Made by a program: the position numbers and the translations under genes. Shown here piece by piece: positions 33,633 through 42,613 of a DNA stretch of 64,000 nucleotides. This DNA comes from CAIQPV01 sp963719855 (lineage in GTDB: Bacteria; Pseudomonadota; Gammaproteobacteria; Burkholderiales; Gallionellaceae). The first letter of the stretch is position 1. Each line of letters begins with the position of its first letter. The DNA is taken from contig CAVRDK010000008.1 in NCBI GenBank assembly GCA_963719855.1, positions 62,001-126,000 of the forward strand, written 5' to 3'. The notes under the pieces are model-generated. The model searched no databases, had not been told where the DNA came from, and saw nothing but the letters and a program-made list of their open reading frames with translations.

Positions 33633-35132
33633 TCAAACCTGCCAAAACGCCTTCTGCCCGGAAAATCTTTTCCACGCCTTGTTTAGCTTAATGCGTTGAT
33701 CCAGGTAGTCGCGCTCGATCCAGCCACGAATCATGATGGTGGATTCGTGTTGCACCCCTGCGTCCAGTTCATCCAGCAAGCGACCCGCTACCGCAATATC
33801 GTTCAGCGTGCCCAGGATGTTTTGCAACGTGGTCAGCGCAGACAGGTAGCGTTTGGCCTTGACCGAATCAAACAGCGAGGCGAAGATTTCCGCGCTGTAG
33901 CGCAGTTTCTTGCAGGCAATGCGCAGCATATGCAGTTGGCTGGGGTCGGCAGCGGCGGTATCCTTTCCGCGCTTGCCCACCTGCCGACAGCGTTTATCCA
34001 GAATTTGAGCAGCAAAACACGACAGTGTTAAACCGTCCGCAGCCGGTTCACTCCAATAGCCTCCGTGCATCCAGGCACCAAAGCGCAGCAAAAAGCGCTG
34101 GTAGTCCTGCGATTGCAGCCTGCTTTGCACTGCGGCATGTTGCTGTGCGCGTAGTTTTTCGCTGGCGCGCAGCATGCGCAACTCATCCTGTTCCGGCAGG
34201 CGCGCACGGATCGGTGCCAGGATTTGCGTCACGAACACATCCCATTCGCGCAGGCGACCCAACTCAACGCATAGTTCCTCCACTTGCTCGTGCAGTCTGT
34301 CCAGTTCGGCATCGGCACGAAAGGCTTCCGTCATCGCCAGCACCACACGCAGGCGGCGTAGCGCAACGCGCACCTGATGCAGGTATTCTTCATCCAGTTT
34401 TTGTATGGCGCCGGAAATGTTGGCTTGCAGATGCAGCAGGCAAGAGCCGATCATGCTTTGCAAGGCGGAGGCAACGTCCGTGGATTTTGCCAAGCTGGGA
34501 AAACTCGCCTTGCGCACTGCCGGTTGAGCCGCGCTGTGAAGCAGATAACCGTATTCCGCCTTGCTGGTGTGCTCTACTTCCAATGGCACAATGTCGAGCA
34601 GGGCCAGTGCAAACTTGAACAATTGCAGCGGCTCGCCAGACTTCAGTTCAAGTTCCAGTTCGGAGATCGGGCGGCTGTTCTCCCCTGCCCGAATTTCGCC
34701 GCTGTCCAGACAGAGTTCGATTTCAGCTCCATTGAAAACCACCATGCGGGTGGTGCGAGAAAAGTCCGTCACGAACAGCGGCTGTAATTTTTTGCGCAAG
34801 GCGGGAGGCGGACGCTTGCCGCCGCTGGCTTCCAGTGCTTCGAAGTCGAGCGCTTCACCGTCCACCGGCACTTCCCATTCGTTGCGCTGATGCAACCCGG
34901 CGTGCACTCCGCCGCCACCTTTCATTGTTTGCACCCATTGCTTGCCGACACGGCGCAGGCGCAATGCCATCGCACGCTGGCGCAGATCGAGATCGGGAGT
35001 ATCGTAGTAAATGCTGTACAGCTTGCGCGTGGTGGCGCGTACATCGGAAAGTTTTTTGAGCAAGGGATGACGCTTGAGCCTGTTCAGGTGCTCAGGAGTA
35101 ATGCGCAGCTTGAGTTCGGTTTCAACGGACAT
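33633..35132 (-). CDS. CYTH and CHAD domain protein (inorganic triphosphatase-like)
   Basis: A 499-residue cytoplasmic protein. The N-terminal CYTH domain (about 1-200) begins SVETELKLRI (ExExK motif) and carries SELELELKSGE; it forms a tunnel that hydrolyses triphosphates such as PPPi. The C-terminal CHAD domain (about 215-495) is helical with the conserved histidines in EEYLHQVRVALRRLRVVLAM and LHMLRIACKKLRYSAEIFAS; CHAD domains bind polyphosphate. The same layout is found in YgiF. Co-occurrence with the PhoBR system in this window is compatible with phosphate/polyphosphate metabolism but is not specific evidence. Confidence 0.9.
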   Translation of the reverse strand: MSVETELKLRITPEHLNRLKRHPLLKKLSDVRATTRKLYSIYYDTPDLDLRQRAMALRLRRVGKQWVQTMKGGGGVHAGLHQRNEWEVPVDGEALDFEALEASGGKRPPPALRKKLQPLFVTDFSRTTRMVVFNGAEIELCLDSGEIRAGENSRPISELELELKSGEPLQLFKFALALLDIVPLEVEHTSKAEYGYLLHSAAQPAVRKASFPSLAKSTDVASALQSMIGSCLLHLQANISGAIQKLDEEYLHQVRVALRRLRVVLAMTEAFRADAELDRLHEQVEELCVELGRLREWDVFVTQILAPIRARLPEQDELRMLRASEKLRAQQHAAVQSRLQSQDYQRFLLRFGAWMHGGYWSEPAADGLTLSCFAAQILDKRCRQVGKRGKDTAAADPSQLHMLRIACKKLRYSAEIFASLFDSVKAKRYLSALTTLQNILGTLNDIAVAGRLLDELDAGVQHESTIMIRGWIERDYLDQRIKLNKAWKRFSGQKAFWQV

Positions 35133-35344
35133 GTCTGCTCCAGCGATAGCAGGAGCGGCATACTATAACACCCTCTCCCGTTTCAGACTGCCTTTCCACC
35201 GGCACCAGATGTAGCGCATATAGTTGCGAGATTACTCCACATCAGTTTGAATCACACTCGGCTCTGGATTTGCATTAATCGCTATTGCCGCTATAATGCG
35301 CGACTTCGCGTTGGCTCGGTAGCAACGTAGTGTTTCAGAAAAAT

Positions 35345-35420
35345 GGCTCGGTAGCTCAGTCGGTAGAGCAGAGGATTGAAAATCCTTGTGTCGGTGGTTC
35401 GATTCCGCCCCGAGCCACCA
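35345..35420 (+). tRNA. tRNA-Phe (anticodon GAA)
   Basis: A 76-nt cloverleaf including an encoded CCA end. The acceptor arms GGCTCGG and CCGAGCC pair perfectly, the D arm has TAGCTCAGTCGGTAGAGC, the anticodon loop TTGAAAA contains GAA between stems AGGAT/ATCCT-type arms, and the T arm is GGTTCGATTCC. It is followed by a rho-independent terminator at 35428-35462. Confidence 0.97.
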
Positions 35421-35427
35421 TAAATAC

Positions 35428-35462
35428 AAAGACCTATGGATAATTGCCTAGGTCTTTTTTCT
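35428..35462 (+). terminator. Rho-independent terminator after tRNA-Phe
   Basis: Stem AAAGACCTA (35428-35436) with TAGGTCTTT (35448-35456), an 11-base loop and a following T-run (TTTTTTC). It ends the tRNA-Phe transcript. Confidence 0.8.
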
Positions 35463-35607
35463 TTGGTGGGACATTGGCGAGACATATCCCGAAAACACTC
35501 GCCAGCCGTATCACTCCTTTACCACCTTGTAAAAAGATCATAAATCGCCCTTTTTCGATCCTGGATGCCCCGCCTACAGGAAGGGGAGCAGCTTGTATGG
35601 CTCGCGA

Positions 35608-35631
35608 AGTGCAACTAAATTTAGTTGCACT
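35608..35631. promoter_or_regulatory. Perfect 24-bp palindrome upstream of hicAB (likely operator)
   Basis: The half-site AGTGCAACTAAA is followed immediately by its exact complement, about 29 bp before the hicA start. HicB antitoxins bind palindromes in their own promoters, so this is the natural candidate operator for autoregulation (inference). An AGGATTC Shine-Dalgarno-like segment lies between it and ATG 35660. Confidence 0.7.
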
Positions 35632-35659
35632 GTTCCAACCTATTGGGTAGGATTCACGC

Positions 35660-35908
35660 ATGGGAAAACACGAAAAGCTGCTGGCGAGGTTCAAAAGCCA
35701 CCCGAAGGACTTTACCTTTCAGGAGGTCATCACGCTATTGGCCGGGTTCGGTTATACACTCAACCAGAGAGGCAGCGGATCGCGGGCTAGGTTCGAGCAT
35801 GAACATTGCGCGCCGGTATTCATGCATAAGCCGCACCCATCGCCAGTGCTGAAACCTTATCTGATTGACCAGGTGCTGGAGATTTTGAAACAGGAGGGTT
35901 TGCTATGA
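35660..35908 (+). CDS. hicA: HicA-family mRNA interferase toxin
   Basis: An 82-residue dsRBD-fold toxin of the type II HicAB system that cleaves mRNA. Features are KHEKLLARFKSHPKDFTFQE, VITLLAGFGYTLNQRGSGSR and HKPHPSPVLKPYLIDQVLEI with the C-terminal LKQEGLL. The usual GSHH catalytic-His stretch reads GSGSRARFEHEH here, a variant seen in the GSR-type subgroup, so the active His is uncertain. The TGA overlaps the antitoxin start as ATGA. Confidence 0.88.
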   Translation: MGKHEKLLARFKSHPKDFTFQEVITLLAGFGYTLNQRGSGSRARFEHEHCAPVFMHKPHPSPVLKPYLIDQVLEILKQEGLL

Positions 35909-36246
35909 AAAACACGATGGAACACAAGGGCTATACCGGGTCAGTCGAGTACAGCGACGAAGATGGTATTTTTTTCGGCAAGGTGCAGTTTATACGTGCC
36001 CTGATTAGCTACGAAGGCAGCAACGCCGAAGAGTTGCGCAAAGACTTCCACGATGGAGTGGATGATTATCTGGCGATGTGCAAAGAAAAAAACACCGCGC
36101 CGGAGCAGCCATTCAAGGGATCATTCAACGTGCGTGTTGGCCGTGACCTGCACCGCCAGATTGCGCTCGAAGCGGCGCGGCGCGGTGTGAGTTTGAATAG
36201 CCTGATCGTTGCTGCCCTAGAGAAAGAAACACACCACGCGGGCTAG
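35905..36246 (+). CDS. hicB: HicB-family antitoxin
   Basis: A 113-residue antitoxin. The N-terminal partial RNase H-like fold (YTGSVEYSDEDGIFFGKVQF, ISYEGSNAEELRKDFHDGVD) neutralises HicA. The C-terminal ribbon-helix-helix (FNVRVGRDLHRQIALEAARR, GVSLNSLIVAALEKE) binds DNA, probably the palindrome at 35608-35631. It overlaps hicA by 4 bp. Confidence 0.9.
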   Translation: MKNTMEHKGYTGSVEYSDEDGIFFGKVQFIRALISYEGSNAEELRKDFHDGVDDYLAMCKEKNTAPEQPFKGSFNVRVGRDLHRQIALEAARRGVSLNSLIVAALEKETHHAG

Positions 36247-36281
36247 GGCGCCCCATAAATAAATCAAACGGAGAATATTGC

Positions 36282-37178
36282 ATGAGTCTTTTGCATGATG
36301 CATGGAAAGATACGCTGGAGATCGCCAGAGATCCGTTGTTCAGTATCGGCCATACGGATTTCTCCCTGTTACGTTTGCTGGGTCTGCTGCTCATCATCGT
36401 GGTGGTACTGCAGATCGCCAAAATCACCAAGCGCTCAATCACCAAGCTGAATCCCGACCCGACCGACCACGCGGTGTATTTATTAAGCCGCTTTGCGGGC
36501 TACTTCGTATGGATAATCGGGACACTCATCGGTTTGAACTTCCTGGGATTCGAACTTTCCAGTTTCGCCTTTCTTGGCGGCGCAGTTGGCCTGGGACTGG
36601 GCTTCGGGCTACAAAACATTCTTTCCAACTTCGTGGCCGGGATCATTATCCTGTTCGAGAAATCGCTCAAGGTAGGCGATATCGTAGAGTTGCAATCCAG
36701 CGTCACCGGCAAGGTCGCCGAAATCAACCTGCGCTATACCCGTATCACCACGTCGGATGCCATAGACATACTGGTGCCCAATTCGGAGTTCATCAGCGGG
36801 CGCGTAGTGAACTGGACTTTCGCCGATCCGATCCGGCGCATACACATACCCTTCACCGCTGCCTACGGCACTGACAAGAAACTGGTTCGGGAAGCAGGCA
36901 TTGCCGCAGCCATGAGCCTGGACACCACTATAAACGACGATACCCACCAGCCCGATGTCTGGTTGGTGCGTATGGGCGACAATGCGCTGGAATTCGAACT
37001 GTTGGTGTGGATTAGTCAGGAAACGGTCAAAATCCGTGGCTCGACCCATGCAAATTATGTATGGGCGCTGGAAACGGAGTTGCGTAAACACGGTATCGAG
37101 ATACCCTTTCCGCAACGCGATTTATATCTCAAGAATTCGAAGATAACCGTTTCACTGGATAAGTCTGCATCAAATTAA
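36282..37178 (+). CDS. Small-conductance mechanosensitive channel (MscS family)
   Basis: A 298-residue inner-membrane channel that releases solutes on hypo-osmotic shock. It has about three N-terminal helices (LLRLLGLLLIIVVVLQIAKI, AGYFVWIIGTLIGLNFLGF), then the pore helix AFLGGAVGLGLGFGLQNILS, NFVAGIIILFEKSLKVGDIV and the beta domain with VPNSEFISGRVVNWTF. The layout is the short MscS core, without a long N-terminal extension. Confidence 0.93.
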   Translation: MSLLHDAWKDTLEIARDPLFSIGHTDFSLLRLLGLLLIIVVVLQIAKITKRSITKLNPDPTDHAVYLLSRFAGYFVWIIGTLIGLNFLGFELSSFAFLGGAVGLGLGFGLQNILSNFVAGIIILFEKSLKVGDIVELQSSVTGKVAEINLRYTRITTSDAIDILVPNSEFISGRVVNWTFADPIRRIHIPFTAAYGTDKKLVREAGIAAAMSLDTTINDDTHQPDVWLVRMGDNALEFELLVWISQETVKIRGSTHANYVWALETELRKHGIEIPFPQRDLYLKNSKITVSLDKSASN

Positions 37179-37197
37179 ACCCTGAGGTCAGTCACCC

Positions 37198-37219
37198 GGC
37201 GGAACCTCTTGGTTCCGCC
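37198..37219. terminator. Bidirectional terminator between mscS-like gene and pepA
   Basis: GGCGGAACC (37198-37206) and GGTTCCGCC (37211-37219) form a nine-base stem with a TCTT loop. It is followed by a T-rich stretch on the + strand (TCTCTCGAATTATTTT) and lies between two convergent genes. Confidence 0.7.
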
Positions 37220-37228
37220 TCTCTCGAA

Positions 37229-38713
37229 TTATTTTATAGTTCGGTTAATCAGGTACTGTGTGAGCAACGGCACTGGTCGTCCGGTCGCGCCTTTATCCTT
37301 GCCGGATTTCCAGGCGGTGCCGGCAATGTCCAGATGTGCCCAGCGGTAGTCCTTGGTGAAGCGCGACAGGAAACAGGCAGCGGTTATGGTGCCGCCCGCG
37401 CGTCCGCCGATGTTCTGCATATCGGCAAAATTGCTGTCCAGCAACGGCTGGTAGTCTTCCCACAGCGGCAATTGCCAGGCGCGGTCATAGGCTTGTTCAC
37501 CCGCATCAAGCAGTTCCTTTGCGAGCGACTCTTGGTTGCTGAACAGACCGCTGGCGACATGGCCCAGCGCGATGACGCAAGCGCCTGTGAGCGTGGCGAT
37601 GTCGATCACCGTGTCTGGATTGAACTTGGCGGAATAGGTCAGCGCGTCGCACAGGATGAGGCGGCCTTCGGCATCGGTGTTGAGGATTTCGATGGTCTGA
37701 CCGGACATCGAAGTGACGATGTCGCCGGGCTTGGTGGCAATGCCGCTAGGCATATTTTCGCAAGTAGGAATGACGCCGACCACATTCAGCTTCAGGCCCA
37801 TCTCGGCGATAGCCTGCATGGTGCCGAGCACGCTGGCCGCGCCGCACATATCGTATTTCATCTCGTCCATCTCGGCACCCGGTTTGAGCGAGATGCCGCC
37901 GCTGTCGAAGGTGATGCCCTTGCCGACCAGAACGACGGGTTTCTGTTTCTTGTCCGCGCCGTGGTATTCCAGCGTGATGAGTTTGGCGGGTTGTTCACTG
38001 CCGCGCGTAACGGAAAGGAAAGATCCCATGCCCAGCTTCTGCATATCCTTTTCTTCCAGCACGGTGGTCTTGATCGTCTTGTGCGCCTTGGCCAGCGCCA
38101 GCGCCTTGGCGGCTAGATAGGTCGGCGTGCAAATGTTGCCCGGCAGGTTGCCGAGATCCTTGGTCAGCTTCATGCCATGCACAACCGCCACGGCCTGGTC
38201 GAGCGCACCCTTCAATGCAGCGCTCGGTTTGTCCGAGGTGGCAAAGGTGATGCTCTTCAAGGTCGCGGGCTTGGCGGGCTTGCTCTTCAGGCTATCGGCG
38301 CGATAGGAACTCTCTGCGGCGGCGAAAACTGACTGCTTAATGACCCAAGCAGCATCTTTACCGATGCTATCGTCAATGACGTACAGCGCGGCATCTTTGG
38401 CTGGTGTAGCATTCAATGCGCTGAAGGTTGCGCGCAGGATTTCTACGGTAGTCTTGCTGTTCAGTTCGCCGGGCTTGCCCAAGCCGACCAGCAATACGCG
38501 CTCGGCGGCGATGCCGGGAATCTTTTGCAGCAGGAGAGTGGAACTTGCCTTGCCGCTCATGTCGCCGTGCGCAATGATATCGCTGAGGGTGTGCTTGGCG
38601 GCCTTGTCCAGTGCCTGTGCTGCGGCAGACAGCTTGCCGCCTTCAAATACGCCGACCACCAAGCATCCGCTGCGTTGTTTTTCCGGACTGACCTGTTTTA
38701 TGCTAAATTCCAC
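37229..38713 (-). CDS. pepA: Leucyl aminopeptidase PepA
   Basis: Hexameric M17 aminopeptidase of 494 residues. The metal-binding and catalytic segments are VLVGKGITFDSGGISLKPG, DEMKYDMCGAASVLGTM and the M17 signature NTDAEGRLILCDALTYSAKF. The start is GTG 38713 (VEFSIKQVSPEKQRSGCLVV) preceded by GGAGAGTCAG; the longer frame to 38812 would overlap the divergent lptF and has no better signal. PepA and LptF genes are divergently arranged with about 77 bp between starts, as is common in proteobacteria. Confidence 0.95.
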   Translation of the reverse strand: MEFSIKQVSPEKQRSGCLVVGVFEGGKLSAAAQALDKAAKHTLSDIIAHGDMSGKASSTLLLQKIPGIAAERVLLVGLGKPGELNSKTTVEILRATFSALNATPAKDAALYVIDDSIGKDAAWVIKQSVFAAAESSYRADSLKSKPAKPATLKSITFATSDKPSAALKGALDQAVAVVHGMKLTKDLGNLPGNICTPTYLAAKALALAKAHKTIKTTVLEEKDMQKLGMGSFLSVTRGSEQPAKLITLEYHGADKKQKPVVLVGKGITFDSGGISLKPGAEMDEMKYDMCGAASVLGTMQAIAEMGLKLNVVGVIPTCENMPSGIATKPGDIVTSMSGQTIEILNTDAEGRLILCDALTYSAKFNPDTVIDIATLTGACVIALGHVASGLFSNQESLAKELLDAGEQAYDRAWQLPLWEDYQPLLDSNFADMQNIGGRAGGTITAACFLSRFTKDYRWAHLDIAGTAWKSGKDKGATGRPVPLLTQYLINRTIK

Positions 38714-38790
38714 CTGACTCTCCTTCAATATAATTAACATCCGGGCTAGTGTAGCGCAAGATCCCGGATTATCCGCAAACCCGGATATAA

Positions 38791-39930
38791 ATGTCAAAGC
38801 CACAAATGTCAAAGCAGGAGCAATCGAAGACGCCGCGCCTCAAATCCAAGGGGATATTTCACCATGCACTGGTACGGGAGTTTATCGGCATGGGCTTGCC
38901 GATATTCGCCATTCTGCTCGGTATTGTCATCCTCACCCAGTTAATTCGTCTGTTGGGCGAGTCCGTCAGCGGCTTATTGGCGGTGGACGGTGTACTGGCT
39001 TTGCTGGGTTTCAGCGCCCTGAATTATCTGCCGGTGCTGCTTTCCCTCAGCCTGTTCTTTTCGGTATTGCTGACGCTGACGCGTAGTTATCGCGACAGCG
39101 AGATGGTGGTATGGTTTTGTTCCGGCATCGGTTTGACGCGCTGGATACGCCCGGTGTTGTCTTATGCGCTGCCGGTAGTGGGACTGATTGCGCTGTTAAG
39201 TCTGGTGTTGTCGCCATGGGCATTGACCAAAGCCTATGAATTCAAGCACCAGCTGGATAGCCGTGATGATGTGTCTGCCGCGACTCCGGGAGCATTCCGC
39301 GAATCCAAGCATGATGAGCGTGTGTATTTCGTCGAGGACGTGGATGTGGGGCAGAGCCGCATCGGCAATATTTTTGCCCAATCCGTGCAACACGGCAAAA
39401 TCGGCACCATGATGGCCAAGGAGGGATTGCAGGAAACCGCACCGAACGGCGACCGCTTTCTGGTGCTATTGAATGGCACGCGCTACGAGGGTATGCCTGG
39501 GCAGCAGGATTTCAAGATCGTCGAATTCGAGCGTTATGCCATGCGTATCGAGGCGGCAGAGTCCAGACAAGATGCAGCCCCGCTACAGGCCTTGACTACC
39601 CTGACCCTGTTGCAGAATCCCACCAGCTGGAATTTGTCTGAACTGGAATGGCGGCTGGGATTGCCGCTCAGCGCACTGGTAATGGCGCTACTGGCCATCC
39701 CGCTGAGCTTCGTCAACCCGCGCGCCGGACGTTCGCTTAATCTTGTCATGGCGCTGGCACTCTACATGATCTACAACAACATGATCAGCGTGACCAATGC
39801 TTGGGTGGCACAGGGGAAAATGGGGGCGGTCATGGGTTTGGTGGGCATTCATGCGACGATGTTTGCACTGATGTTGTTGTTGTTTTATAGCAGAATGTCG
39901 ACATTCTCCTTGCGGCGGTTGATACGATGA
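38791..39930 (+). CDS. lptF: LPS export ABC permease LptF
   Basis: A 379-residue inner-membrane permease that, with LptG and LptB, extracts lipopolysaccharide for transport to the outer membrane. It has six helices: three at the N-terminal side (MGLPIFAILLGIVILTQLIR, LPVLLSLSLFFSVLLTLTRS), a periplasmic beta-jellyroll domain (about 155-270) and three at the C-terminus. ATG 38791 is used; 38806 is also possible. It overlaps lptG by 4 bp. Confidence 0.94.
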   Translation: MSKPQMSKQEQSKTPRLKSKGIFHHALVREFIGMGLPIFAILLGIVILTQLIRLLGESVSGLLAVDGVLALLGFSALNYLPVLLSLSLFFSVLLTLTRSYRDSEMVVWFCSGIGLTRWIRPVLSYALPVVGLIALLSLVLSPWALTKAYEFKHQLDSRDDVSAATPGAFRESKHDERVYFVEDVDVGQSRIGNIFAQSVQHGKIGTMMAKEGLQETAPNGDRFLVLLNGTRYEGMPGQQDFKIVEFERYAMRIEAAESRQDAAPLQALTTLTLLQNPTSWNLSELEWRLGLPLSALVMALLAIPLSFVNPRAGRSLNLVMALALYMIYNNMISVTNAWVAQGKMGAVMGLVGIHATMFALMLLLFYSRMSTFSLRRLIR

Positions 39931-41003
39931 GGCTGCTGACCCGTTATTTGGCACGAGAGATTTATTCCAGCATCGCTCTGGTGTTCGCCGCCTTGTTGAT
40001 GCTGTTTGCCTTTCTCGACCTGATTCATGAGCTGAGTACAATGGGGCACGGCAACTACCACATAGGCTACGTGTTGCTGTACGTATTGCTGACCGTACCC
40101 AGCCATATTTACGACCTGTTTCCGGTGGCGATTCTGATCGGCACCATTTTCGCGCTGGTGCAGATGGCGGCGAATTCCGAGTTGATCGTGTACCGCTCTT
40201 CCGGTGCTTCATTGTGGCAAATGGTGTTCGCTCTGTTCAAGATCGGTTTGCCGCTGGTGCTGCTGAGCTACTTGTGCGGCGAAATGCTCGCACCGCCCAG
40301 CGAGCGTATGGCACAGAGCCTGCGGCTCAAGGCACAAAATGCAGAGGTTACGCTGAAAGAATTTCGCACCGGGGTGTGGGTGAAGGACGAGCGCAGTTTC
40401 GTCAATGTGAAGAATGTGTTGCCGGACACCTCGCTGCTAAATATCAGCATTTACGAATTTGACGAGAGTTACCATCTGCGCGCCATCACGATGGCCAAGC
40501 GTGCCACTTTTGTAGAAAAAAACCGTTGGCAGCTGGGAGATGTCATGCAGACCCTCTTCAGCAAGCAGGGAACGACCGCGAACAACCAGCCCAGCATGGA
40601 ATGGCGCTCGTCGCTTAACCCGGATTTGCTGAGCGTGTTGCTGGTGGTTCCAGAGCAGATGTCGGCATGGAACCTTTACCAGTATGTCCAGCATCTGCGC
40701 GACAACCACCAGAAGACCGCACGCTATGAAATTGCCATGTGGACCAAGCTGGTGTACCCGTTCGCGGTGCTGGTGATGATGTTGCTGGCCTTGCCGTTCG
40801 CCGCGCATCACAGACGCGAGGGCGGCATCGGCGGGAAGGTTTTCATGGGCATCGTGCTGGGATTGTCCTTCCACTTCCTCGGGCGCCTGTTCGCCAGCCT
40901 GGGCGCGCTCAACGATTGGCAGCCCTTGCTCAGCGCGACGGCGATGCCCATGCTATTTTTGTTGCTTGCCGGTGGTATGTTATGGTTGACGGAGCGCCGC
41001 TGA
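39927..41003 (+). CDS. lptG: LPS export ABC permease LptG
   Basis: A 358-residue partner permease of LptF: MRLLTRYLAREIYSSIALVF, VLLYVLLTVPSHIYDLFPVA, a periplasmic jellyroll and the C-terminal helices ending MLFLLLAGGMLWLTERR. ATG 39927 overlaps the lptF stop as ATGA. Confidence 0.95.
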   Translation: MRLLTRYLAREIYSSIALVFAALLMLFAFLDLIHELSTMGHGNYHIGYVLLYVLLTVPSHIYDLFPVAILIGTIFALVQMAANSELIVYRSSGASLWQMVFALFKIGLPLVLLSYLCGEMLAPPSERMAQSLRLKAQNAEVTLKEFRTGVWVKDERSFVNVKNVLPDTSLLNISIYEFDESYHLRAITMAKRATFVEKNRWQLGDVMQTLFSKQGTTANNQPSMEWRSSLNPDLLSVLLVVPEQMSAWNLYQYVQHLRDNHQKTARYEIAMWTKLVYPFAVLVMMLLALPFAAHHRREGGIGGKVFMGIVLGLSFHFLGRLFASLGALNDWQPLLSATAMPMLFLLLAGGMLWLTERR

Positions 41004-41216
41004 AGTGAGGTAAGCAGGGATGGGCAGTTTCACCACCTAACTCGCACCATTTTCATGCGGTTATGCCGCAAGGTCGCCCGCCACACCCTCGACGACGACA
41101 CCCCAGTGACCCTTCGATACCGCTCAGAACTAAAGACCTTGTCTAAGGACTCTGGTTGCGTGGCCGGTGGCTCGGCAAGTCTCTCCTGAGTTTACCGAAG
41201 GACTCACCACAAATGG

Positions 41217-41969
41217 TCAGCATTGCATGCTGTCTCTCATCTGAATCGCTTTTTGCGGAACATCGCTGATCAAAATATCCACTCCAAATCTTAGCGCCCT
41301 GTCGATCTCCTCGTCGCTGTTGCAGGTATAAACGGCGATGCATTTGCCATGGCTGCGCAGCAGCCTGACCATGGCTTCATCAAGGCTTGATATGGGCAGG
41401 CACAGCCCGTGCAGAAAGGACTGCTCGGACAGAACCAGCTCAGCATCCACCAGCGTCTGGTCATTTTCAAAATTGTAAACCAGCGGAAACCCCGGCCTGT
41501 ACTGATGGGCATAGACCAGGCTGGCGAGATTGAATGAGGATGCGATGATGGTATCGTCATTAATTGCGCCAACCATGTCCAGTGTCTGCCGAACTTTTAT
41601 TTCATGCCGTTCGGATGTTTCCCATTCGCGGTTTTTAATTTCAACCAGCAAGCGGCAATGCTTGCGATAGGCATCAAGAAATTCCTGCAAACTCATGATG
41701 CTTTCATGCGGGGCATCCGATGAAAAATGCGCGGCAAAATTCAGGGTGCGCAACTGATCGAAATTCAGATCATCTATATGCTTGTCAGGCAGTCCGACTT
41801 TATTAAGAAATCGGTCATGCCAAAGTACGGCCACCTCGTCGCGCGAAAGTTGCACGTCCGTCTCCATGCCATCAATCGCATAGCCCAGCGCTTTGTCAAA
41901 AGCGGAGCGGGTATTTTCCGCCGCCTCCTTATTGGCACCCCGGTGGGCAAATATCAGGGATTGGGTCAT
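41217..41969 (-). CDS. ugpQ: Glycerophosphodiester phosphodiesterase
   Basis: A 250-residue cytoplasmic enzyme of the GDPD family that hydrolyses glycerophosphodiesters to glycerol-3-phosphate. The TIM-barrel active site is visible: AHRGANKEAAENT (H9-R10), DGMETDVQLSRDEVAVLWHD (the metal-binding Glu and Asp and the second His) and LLVEIKNREW. There is no signal peptide. The downstream 41140-41216 carries a decayed CCTGAGTTTACCGAAGG, a relic of the palindromic repeat family. Confidence 0.88.
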   Translation of the reverse strand: MTQSLIFAHRGANKEAAENTRSAFDKALGYAIDGMETDVQLSRDEVAVLWHDRFLNKVGLPDKHIDDLNFDQLRTLNFAAHFSSDAPHESIMSLQEFLDAYRKHCRLLVEIKNREWETSERHEIKVRQTLDMVGAINDDTIIASSFNLASLVYAHQYRPGFPLVYNFENDQTLVDAELVLSEQSFLHGLCLPISSLDEAMVRLLRSHGKCIAVYTCNSDEEIDRALRFGVDILISDVPQKAIQMRDSMQC

Positions 41970-41999
41970 GGCAGTTTATTGAATTAATCCGACCTTGAT

Positions 42000-42613
42000 T
42001 TGACAGCGAATGTCTGTCTCAACTTGCTCTCAATCTTTATAGTGTAGCTCATGGTGAGTGCTGACTACAAAGTTGTCACCGCAACGCAAATTAAAACGGT
42101 AAGCTTTGGAAATGAAAAACCACGGCTAACCTGCCATGAACCCAAAAAGTTCATTAGCGCCAATTTGTCCCTTCCCCCTTGCAGGGGGAAGGTTAGGATG
42201 GGGGTAGAAGTGGCGAAATGTACGCGTTTCTACCCCCTCCCTAACCCTCCCCCTGCAAGGGGGAGGGAACATTGGGTCTAATAATTATCTGGAATAAAGA
42301 GAAGTGTTGAAAAGAGAACCGTAGAGACGATTTCATCCATAAACTGAATTAGTGACATATCACTTCGCTACTCGCAACGACTTAGAGATAGAGTCAGGCT
42401 ATTGGGATGAATTACGAACACTTGCAGTTGCTGGTTACCAGCGTCATGCCTTATGGCAAGCACCAAGTCCAGTCGATCGCCGACCTTGCGGCCCACCACG
42501 GGCCAGAACGAAAAACAGGACTAAAATAGATGCATTCTCTGCCTTGATTTAGTTAGAATGCTCTATGCAGGTGCCGATTGACACCAACAAAAAATAGATG
42601 GAGCGGAGACAAC
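42000..42613. other. Intergenic region holding a hairpin repeat, no clear gene
   Basis: About 610 bp. The main structure is the inverted repeat at 42168-42268. A frame at 42352-42552 (NDLEIESGYWDELRTLAVAG) has partly coding-like sequence but no start signal and an arginine/proline-rich end, so I treat it as decayed DNA. GGAGCGGAGACAAC upstream of 42614 is the ribosome-binding site of the next gene. Confidence 0.45.
42168..42268. repeat. G/C-run hairpin repeat
   Basis: The arms at 42168-42209 and 42228-42268 (GTCCCTTCCCCCTTGCAGGG... and its complement ...CCCTGCAAGGGGGAGGGAAC) are inverted repeats of about 42 bp with few mismatches around an 18-bp centre. Within each arm CCCCCTTGCAGGGGG is itself palindromic. 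Non-coding; similar to the 25239-25317 repeat in being a C-run/G-run hairpin. Confidence 0.8.

Noticed and set aside
35421..35600. Possible integration site (attB) at the tRNA-Phe 3' end
   Set aside because: No integrase gene and no second copy of the tRNA 3' end in the window.
42352..42552. 66-codon frame before the HDOD gene
   Set aside because: Starts with a poor start codon, no ribosome-binding site, ends in low-quality Arg/Pro sequence.
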